Of a DNA stretch of 64,000 nucleotides, positions 59,152 to 64,000 are shown in pieces. Under the pieces are notes generated by a model. That model did no database searches. It was not told the DNA's origin and worked only from the letters and a program-made list of their open reading frames with translations. The stretch's first letter is position 1; the number at the start of each line of letters is the position of its first letter. The position numbers and the translations under genes were made by a program. The DNA is from Ligilactobacillus sp. WC1T17 (GTDB lineage: Bacteria > Bacillota > Bacilli > Lactobacillales > Lactobacillaceae). The stretch lies in NCBI GenBank assembly GCA_900110005.1, contig FOCC01000004.1, positions 62,001 through 126,000 on the forward strand, written 5' to 3'.

Positions 59152-59799
59152 ATGCATTATTTATTTGAAATTTTGCCCTCCTTGTTGGCAGGAACTAAGC
59201 TGACACTGAGTATTTTTGGACTTACCTTGTTATTTTCACTGCCTTTGGGTTTGGTTTGTGCTTTAGGGCGTATGACACATTTTAAAATTTTGAGCAGCTT
59301 ATTGCGTTTTTATATTTGGCTGATGCGGGGGACACCATTGTTATTGCAATTGATTTTTGTTTTTTACGGTTTGCCTCTTTTAGGAACAGGGATTGTTTTA
59401 CCGCGTTATACAGCAGCTTTAGTTGCTTTTATTTTAAATTATACGGCTTATTTTGCCGAAATCTTTCGTGGCGGCCTGCAGGCTATTGATCCTGGTCAAG
59501 TTGAAAGTGCGAAAGTTTTACGGTTGAATTATTGGCAAACAATTACACATATCATTGCGCCACAGGTTATGAAAATTGTTATTCCATCTATCGGTAATGA
59601 AGTCATTAATTTAATTAAAGATTCAAGTTTAGTTTATGTTATCGGTTTAGGCGATTTGCTTAGGGCCGGCAATGTAGCCGCCAGCCGTGATGTCACTTTA
59701 GTTCCTTTGGTGATGGTCGGGGTGATTTATTTAGCTTTGACGGCGCTTTTTACGAAGTTATTGCAAAAAATTGAAGCTTATTATGGACGTTGGAAATAG
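59152..59799 (+). CDS. Polar amino-acid ABC transporter permease
   Basis: 215 residues from ATG 59152, 9 bases after AAAGG (ATG 59146 is too close). Four to five helices; HisM/GlnP-type motifs RGTPLLLQLIFVFYGLPLL and the EAA loop SAKVLRLNYWQTITHIIAPQ, YTAYFAEIFRGGLQAI. First gene of a three-gene importer under the T-box. In related lactic acid bacteria T-box-linked transporters of this type have been assigned to histidine; here it remains inference. Confidence 0.88.
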   Translation: MHYLFEILPSLLAGTKLTLSIFGLTLLFSLPLGLVCALGRMTHFKILSSLLRFYIWLMRGTPLLLQLIFVFYGLPLLGTGIVLPRYTAALVAFILNYTAYFAEIFRGGLQAIDPGQVESAKVLRLNYWQTITHIIAPQVMKIVIPSIGNEVINLIKDSSLVYVIGLGDLLRAGNVAASRDVTLVPLVMVGVIYLALTALFTKLLQKIEAYYGRWK

Positions 59800-59809
59800 G
59801 GGTGATTAA

Positions 59810-60463
59810 ATGCTCGAACTAAAAAAGATAACGAAAAGTTTTGCAGGTAAAAAGATTTTGAATCAAGTTGATTTAAAAGTAAAAGACGGCTCAATTATGT
59901 GTATTGTCGGCCAGTCTGGTGGAGGCAAAACCACGCTATTAAGATGTATTAGCGGGTTGGAACATATTGATAGCGGTGAAATCTTATTAGACGGCAAACA
60001 TTTTGATCCGACGGATTTAACACCAGCTGATACCATTATGGGTGTTGTTTTTCAAGATTATAACTTATTTCCGCATTTGACGGTTTTGCAAAATATTACC
60101 TTAGCGCCCCAATTAGTGTTGAAAAAAGATCAAACAACAGCTGAAATACAGGCTAAAGATTTACTTCAAAAATTAGCTTTGACCGGTAAAGAAAAGCTTT
60201 ATCCCTGGCAATTATCCGGCGGGCAAAAACAAAGAGTTGCCATTGCCAGAGCCTTAGCTATGCATCCTAAAATTTTGTGTTACGACGAACCAACCAGTGC
60301 GCTTGACCCTGGCTTGAGAGATACCGTAAAAGAGATTATTTTAAAACTGAAAGCACAAAAAATGACGCAGATTATTGTGACACACGACCTTGATTTTGCA
60401 AATGAAATTGCAGATGACATGCTTAAAGTTAAACCTTTGAATCAAAAAGGAAGTGAGGCTTAA
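59810..60463 (+). CDS. Polar amino-acid ABC transporter ATP-binding protein
   Basis: 217 residues: Walker A GQSGGGKTTLLR, Q-loop VVFQDYNLFPHL, signature LSGGQKQRVAIARAL, Walker [14 protein letters not shown] and H-loop VTHDLDFA. PAAT family. It is shorter than usual GlnQ (about 240), lacking part of the C-terminus. Overlaps the next gene by one base. Confidence 0.93.
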   Translation: MLELKKITKSFAGKKILNQVDLKVKDGSIMCIVGQSGGGKTTLLRCISGLEHIDSGEILLDGKHFDPTDLTPADTIMGVVFQDYNLFPHLTVLQNITLAPQLVLKKDQTTAEIQAKDLLQKLALTGKEKLYPWQLSGGQKQRVAIARALAMHPKILCYDEPTSALDPGLRDTVKEIILKLKAQKMTQIIVTHDLDFANEIADDMLKVKPLNQKGSEA

Positions 60464-61284
60464 TGGTAAAAAAAATTAGTACTGTTATGTTGGGATTAGG
60501 CCTCCTGCTTATTTTAACTGCCTGCGGCAATGTCAAAATGCAAGCCGACCAAGTCGATAGTTGGCAAAAAATAAAAGCTAGTAAAAAAGTTGTTATTGGT
60601 TTAGATGATAGTTTTGTTCCGATGGGTTTTCGTCAAAAAAACGGCCAGCTGGTCGGCTATGATATCGATTTAGCTAAGGCAGCTATGAAAAAATTACACC
60701 TTAAAGCTGATTTTCAAACGATTGATTGGTCTATGAAAGAAACCGAGTTGCGCAATGGAACAATTGATATGATTTGGAATGGTTATAGCCAAACCAAAGA
60801 ACGGCAGGAAAAAGTGGCTTTTTCCAAGACTTATCTCATTAATGAACAGATTTTAGTTACCAAAAAAAAGCATATTAGGCATCTAAGCCAAATGAATCAT
60901 AAGATAGTTGGCCTCCAAAGTGGCTCATCTGGTTTTGCCAGTTTCAATCAATATCCGCAATTGTTAAAACAACAAACAGCTTCTAGTGTACAATATGATA
61001 ATTTTAATAATGCTTTTTTAGATCTTGATGCTAAGCGCATTGACGGCATTGTAATTGATAGTGTATATGCTTCATATATTATTGCACATAAAAATAATCC
61101 TGAAGCTTATCTGCAGTTAAAAATAGGCTACCCCGATGAAAAATTTGCAGTCGGGTTGCGCAAAGGAGACAAAACCTTGCGTAACAAATTAAACCAGGCT
61201 TTAACAGAATTAAAAAAGGACGGAACCATCGCCAAGTTAAAGCAGAAATGGTTTGGGACCGTTAAAATAACTGACAAAAATTAA
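60463..61284 (+). CDS. Amino-acid ABC transporter substrate-binding lipoprotein
   Basis: 273 residues with a lipoprotein signal ending LILTAC (Cys21). SBP family 3 features: KVVIGLDDSFVPMGF, GYDIDLAKAAMKKL, DMIWNGYSQTKERQEK and FAVGLRKGDKTLRNKL. The ligand pocket pattern is that of polar amino-acid receptors. Completes the T-box-controlled permease-ATPase-receptor operon. Confidence 0.92.
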   Translation: MVKKISTVMLGLGLLLILTACGNVKMQADQVDSWQKIKASKKVVIGLDDSFVPMGFRQKNGQLVGYDIDLAKAAMKKLHLKADFQTIDWSMKETELRNGTIDMIWNGYSQTKERQEKVAFSKTYLINEQILVTKKKHIRHLSQMNHKIVGLQSGSSGFASFNQYPQLLKQQTASSVQYDNFNNAFLDLDAKRIDGIVIDSVYASYIIAHKNNPEAYLQLKIGYPDEKFAVGLRKGDKTLRNKLNQALTELKKDGTIAKLKQKWFGTVKITDKN

Positions 61285-61330
61285 TTTTTGTTTTAAAATT
61301 GGATAAGTAATTTTAAAAGGAGGGATTGTT

Positions 61331-62794
61331 TTGGAAACCATTAACTTAATTATTGGTGTGATTTTATTACTTAATACAATTGTTGCCATTGTAACAGTTT
61401 TTAAAGATAAAAGAGATATTGCAGCGACTTGGGCTTGGTTATTAGTTTTAAATTTGCTGCCAATCTTGGGTTTTTTAATTTATTTGTTTGCTGGCAAAAA
61501 GATTTCTAAAGAGAAAATTTTTGATTTGAAATCGCAAGATCGCATCGGAATTAAGCAACTGGTTGCTTTACAAAAAGAGCAGTGGAATGAAAAAGAGCTG
61601 CTGCCGGCTGATTTAGCGACTAATGAAGCTCGACAGACGGTTAGAGCCCTGCTAGACATTGATTCAGCCATCTTAACTAAAAATAATCAAGTAAAAATTT
61701 TTACGGATGGCAAAGAAAAATTTAACGCATTAATTGACGATATTAAGCAAGCTGTTGATCACGTTCACTTGGAATATTATGCTCTTTTGTCAGACGGCAT
61801 CGGGACACGGCTGTTAAAAGCGCTGGAAGATGCTGCTGAGAGGGGCGTTGAAGTTAAAATTATTTATGACAGCATGGGTTCACGGGGACAAAGACACGAC
61901 TTTTTTAAGCGGCTGGAAAAATTTGGCGGGCAGGCTGAAGTTTTCTTCGGATCTAAATCAGCCCCAATTCACAGTCCACGGCTAAATTACCGCTTGCATC
62001 GCAAATTAGTCGTCATTGATGGCAAAATAGGTTACATCGGTGGTTTTAACGTTGGTGATCAATACTTAGGCTTGTCAGAAAAATTTGGTTACTGGCGCGA
62101 TACGCATTTAAGGGTTGTAGGCAATGCCTGTGTTGCTTTGCAATCACGTTTTTTTATGGATTGGAATGCAACAATTAAGCGCGATCCTAAAAAGCCGCAA
62201 TTGGAATATCAAGAGCGGTATTTTCCGTTGACGCAAGGAACTGGAAAGACTAGCATGCAGATTGTTTCTTCAGGACCGGATTCTGATGATCAGGCAATCA
62301 AAGCCGGTTATTTAAAACTGATTGCTGAAGCTGATGACTATATCTATATTCAAACACCTTACTTGATTCCTGATGATGCCATTTATGAAGCATTATGTTT
62401 AGCAGCGCATTCGGGTGTCGATGTTAAAGTCATGATTCCAGCCATGCCGGACCATCCTTTTGTGTACCGGGCAACAGAATATTATGCTAAAGCTTTAGTT
62501 GAAAAAGGTATTAGCGTTTATCGCTATGATAACGGCTTTTTGCATGCTAAGACCTGTGTGATTGATAATCAAATGGCTTCGGTCGGTTCCGCTAATTTTG
62601 ACATTCGCAGTTTCAAATTGAATTTTGAAAGTAACGCTTTTTGCTATGACCGGCAATTAGCGCAGGATTTAGCTGACATTTTCTTGTTAGACGTCAAAAA
62701 GAGTACATTGCTTGATACGGATTATTTTGCCCAACAATCGAGTTGGAAAAAATTTAAACAATATTTTTCACGGCTCTTATCGCCGATTTTATAA
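61331..62794 (+). CDS. cls: Cardiolipin synthase
   Basis: 487 residues from TTG 61331, 7 bases after AAAAGGAGGG. Two N-terminal membrane helices (LIIGVILLLNTIVAIVTVF and WAWLLVLNLLPILGFLIYLF), then two phospholipase D repeats with HKD motifs LHRKLVVIDGKIGYIGGFN and LHAKTCVIDNQMASVGSAN. Makes cardiolipin from two phosphatidylglycerols. Probably cotranscribed with the downstream hydrolase, which begins 11 bases later. Confidence 0.95.
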   Translation: METINLIIGVILLLNTIVAIVTVFKDKRDIAATWAWLLVLNLLPILGFLIYLFAGKKISKEKIFDLKSQDRIGIKQLVALQKEQWNEKELLPADLATNEARQTVRALLDIDSAILTKNNQVKIFTDGKEKFNALIDDIKQAVDHVHLEYYALLSDGIGTRLLKALEDAAERGVEVKIIYDSMGSRGQRHDFFKRLEKFGGQAEVFFGSKSAPIHSPRLNYRLHRKLVVIDGKIGYIGGFNVGDQYLGLSEKFGYWRDTHLRVVGNACVALQSRFFMDWNATIKRDPKKPQLEYQERYFPLTQGTGKTSMQIVSSGPDSDDQAIKAGYLKLIAEADDYIYIQTPYLIPDDAIYEALCLAAHSGVDVKVMIPAMPDHPFVYRATEYYAKALVEKGISVYRYDNGFLHAKTCVIDNQMASVGSANFDIRSFKLNFESNAFCYDRQLAQDLADIFLLDVKKSTLLDTDYFAQQSSWKKFKQYFSRLLSPIL

Positions 62795-62805
62795 GGAGAA
62801 TTTTT

Positions 62806-63735
62806 TTGAAAAATAAATGGAGAATTGTTATTATTGTCGCTTTTTTGGCCGCACTGATTTATGGTGGGGCTAATATTTACTTGGTAAGATATGCTTTTGA
62901 ACGTAATTTTACATCAATGGGACAGCCGGCTAAAAAGAAAAGAGTTGCACTTAAAAAAGATCAAAAATGGTTATCTCGGCAAAAAATAACCCGTTGGAGT
63001 CAAACGGCAGTAGGGGCTAAAACTAAGTTAAAAGCGATTTATTTGCCGGCTGAAAAGAAGACCGATAAAAGCATTGTGATTGCACATGGCTATCGAGGTG
63101 ATGCTAAAAGTATGGCCAGCTATATTAAGATGTTTCATCAGTTGGGGTATAATGTGCTGGCTCCAGATGATCGGGCTGCTGGACAAAGCAGTGGCAAGTA
63201 TATCACTTTTGGCTGGAAAGATCGGTTGGATTATCTTAAATGGATTAACAAGATTATCCAAAAAGACGGGAAAAAGGCGCAAATTGGTCTTTTTGGCGTA
63301 AGTATGGGCGGTGCTACTGTGATGATGATTAGTGGCGAAAAATTACCGAAGCAGGTCAAAGCAGTGGTGGAAGATTGCGGTTATTCGAGTGTATATCGTG
63401 AATTAGGCACACAATTGACCGCTCAATTTAAAATGCCGAAAGAACCGATTTTATCAACAGCTGCTTTAATGGCCCAAAGTAAAATCGGCTATAACTTTAC
63501 TAAGCAAGGCAGCGCAGTGGCACAATTAAAGAAAAATACGCGTCCGATGCTGTTGATTCATGGTGATTCAGATGCTTTTGTACCAACGGCGATGTTAAAT
63601 GAAAATTATCGTGCGGTTAAAACGCATAAAGAAAAATGGTTGGTTAAAAAAACGGCTCATGCCATGGCTTATTATAATTATCCTAAAACATATACCCAAA
63701 AAGTGGGCCACTTTTTTAGTAAATATCTCAAATAA
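62806..63735 (+). CDS. Membrane-anchored alpha/beta hydrolase
   Basis: 309 residues from TTG 62806 behind AAGGAG. An N-terminal hydrophobic helix (IVIIVAFLAALIYGGANIYL) anchors an extracytoplasmic hydrolase: oxyanion region IAHGYRGDAKSM, nucleophile Ser166 in GVSMGGA, Asp256 in HGDSDAFVP and His285 in KTAHAMAY. Related to YfhR/BAAT-like serine hydrolases; substrate unknown, possibly an envelope ester. In an operon with cls, which is only suggestive of a lipid role. Confidence 0.87.
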   Translation: MKNKWRIVIIVAFLAALIYGGANIYLVRYAFERNFTSMGQPAKKKRVALKKDQKWLSRQKITRWSQTAVGAKTKLKAIYLPAEKKTDKSIVIAHGYRGDAKSMASYIKMFHQLGYNVLAPDDRAAGQSSGKYITFGWKDRLDYLKWINKIIQKDGKKAQIGLFGVSMGGATVMMISGEKLPKQVKAVVEDCGYSSVYRELGTQLTAQFKMPKEPILSTAALMAQSKIGYNFTKQGSAVAQLKKNTRPMLLIHGDSDAFVPTAMLNENYRAVKTHKEKWLVKKTAHAMAYYNYPKTYTQKVGHFFSKYLK

Positions 63736-63736
63736 A

Positions 63737-63763
63737 AAAAGCTGGGGTACCCCAGCTTTTTTA
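63737..63763. terminator. Palindromic bidirectional terminator
   Basis: AAAAAGCTGGGG, TA, CCCCAGCTTTTT is a perfect palindrome between the convergent hydrolase and DUF4044 genes. Confidence 0.95.
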
Positions 63764-63880
63764 ACCTGTAATAAAGGAACTTAAGGAACCTAAAATTACA
63801 GCGCCGATTGTGAAAATCAACATCAGCCAAACAACGACCATGGTGATTTTTTGAAATGTTGTTTTTTTCTTCTTAGCCAT
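63761..63880 (-). CDS. DUF4044 small membrane protein
   Basis: 39 codons starting MAKKKKTTFQKITMVVVWLM and ending SLSSFITG: a basic N-terminus and one membrane helix, the exact layout of the DUF4044 family of lactobacilli and streptococci. ATG 63880 is 9 bases after AAAGGA and has its own promoter. Function unknown. Its stop lies within the T run of the terminator. Confidence 0.8.
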   Translation of the reverse strand: MAKKKKTTFQKITMVVVWLMLIFTIGAVILGSLSSFITG

Positions 63881-63910
63881 CTGATATGTCCTTTCCCAAT
63901 TATTAATTTA

Positions 63911-63940
63911 ACTATACCTTCACGATGGCTTAACTGTCAA
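63911..63940 (-). promoter_or_regulatory. Promoter of the DUF4044 gene
   Basis: On the minus strand consensus TTGACA, 18 bases, TATAGT, about 30 bases ahead of the start codon. Confidence 0.75.
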
Positions 63941-63956
63941 ATTAACTGACAAAAAT

Positions 63957-63985
63957 TTGAATTGCTTTAGTTAAGCACTTATAAT
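63957..63985 (+). promoter_or_regulatory. Plus-strand promoter leaving the window
   Basis: TTGAAT, 17 bases, TATAAT. It would drive a gene starting beyond base 64000. Confidence 0.65.
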
Positions 63986-64000
63986 ATCTTTTAGAAGATA

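Overview
The window is a contiguous stretch of a low-GC Firmicutes chromosome, almost certainly a rod-shaped member of the Lactobacillaceae. The evidence is the gene order (atpAGDC, a DUF1146 gene, murA, mbl, yidD, a DUF2969 gene, rodA; then ezrA, nifS, thiI, T-box valS, folC, radC, mreBCD, minCD, cls), the AAGGAGG-type ribosome binding sites, TTG and GTG starts, TTGACA/TATAAT promoters (many with a TGn extension), T-box leaders and a Firmicutes 6S RNA. The D-Ala ligase carries the Phe-type (D-lactate) active-site residue, which argues against the vancomycin-sensitive L. delbrueckii/L. acidophilus core group. I do not assign a species. No tRNA, rRNA, CRISPR array, insertion sequence or prophage was seen.

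Layout. 0-8.3 kb: the 3' part of the F1Fo-ATPase operon, then cell-wall and cell-shape genes (murA, mbl, yidD, rodA). 8.3-13.5 kb: an intact, tightly overlapping sufCDSUB operon for Fe-S cluster assembly behind one strong promoter that carries a Fur/PerR-like box. 13.5-14.5 kb: decayed remnants of an efflux pump and an unidentified gene. 14.7-16.2 kb: ydcF-like and pcp genes converging on a 46-bp palindromic terminator. 16.2-24.2 kb: a block of clearly higher GC on the minus strand with a Ca2+/Mn2+-type P-ATPase behind an attenuator-like leader, and the phosphate operon pstS-pstC-pstA-pstB-pstB-phoU. A response regulator without a neighbouring kinase is divergent from it, and Pho-box-like direct repeats lie between. 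25-29.4 kb: amino-acid permease, EamA transporter, APH-like kinase and an odd chimeric HAD/LacI-like ORF. 29.4-34.1 kb: a polyphosphate operon (ppx2-ppk-ppx1) in which ppk has a one-base frameshift and ppx2 an in-frame amber codon.

34.3-43.2 kb: ddl, a membrane-anchored phosphodiesterase, uspA, 6S RNA, rarA, a divergent GshF-like gene with eroded ATP-grasp motifs, an oxidoreductase and a DUF1694 gene. 43.2-54.7 kb: rpsD with its leader, a free-methionine sulfoxide reductase, ezrA, nifS-thiI (tRNA thiolation), T-box valS, folC, a HAD phosphatase, radC and a cold-shock gene. 54.9-58.8 kb: mreBCD-minCD for elongation and division-site placement. 58.9-64 kb: a T-box-controlled amino-acid ABC transporter (specifier region compatible with histidine), cardiolipin synthase, a membrane-anchored alpha/beta hydrolase and a 39-codon DUF4044 gene.

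Themes. Envelope growth (murA, rodA, mbl, mreBCD, ezrA, minCD, ddl, cls) dominates. Phosphate biology is the second theme: an apparently functional high-affinity Pst importer lies next to a polyphosphate module that looks as if it is being lost. The most unusual signals are the two separate lesions in the polyphosphate operon, the chimeric HAD/LacI-like ORF with an in-frame TGA and membrane tail, the unassigned attenuator leader of the P-type ATPase, the Pho-box array with an orphan regulator, and the eroded GshF-like protein.
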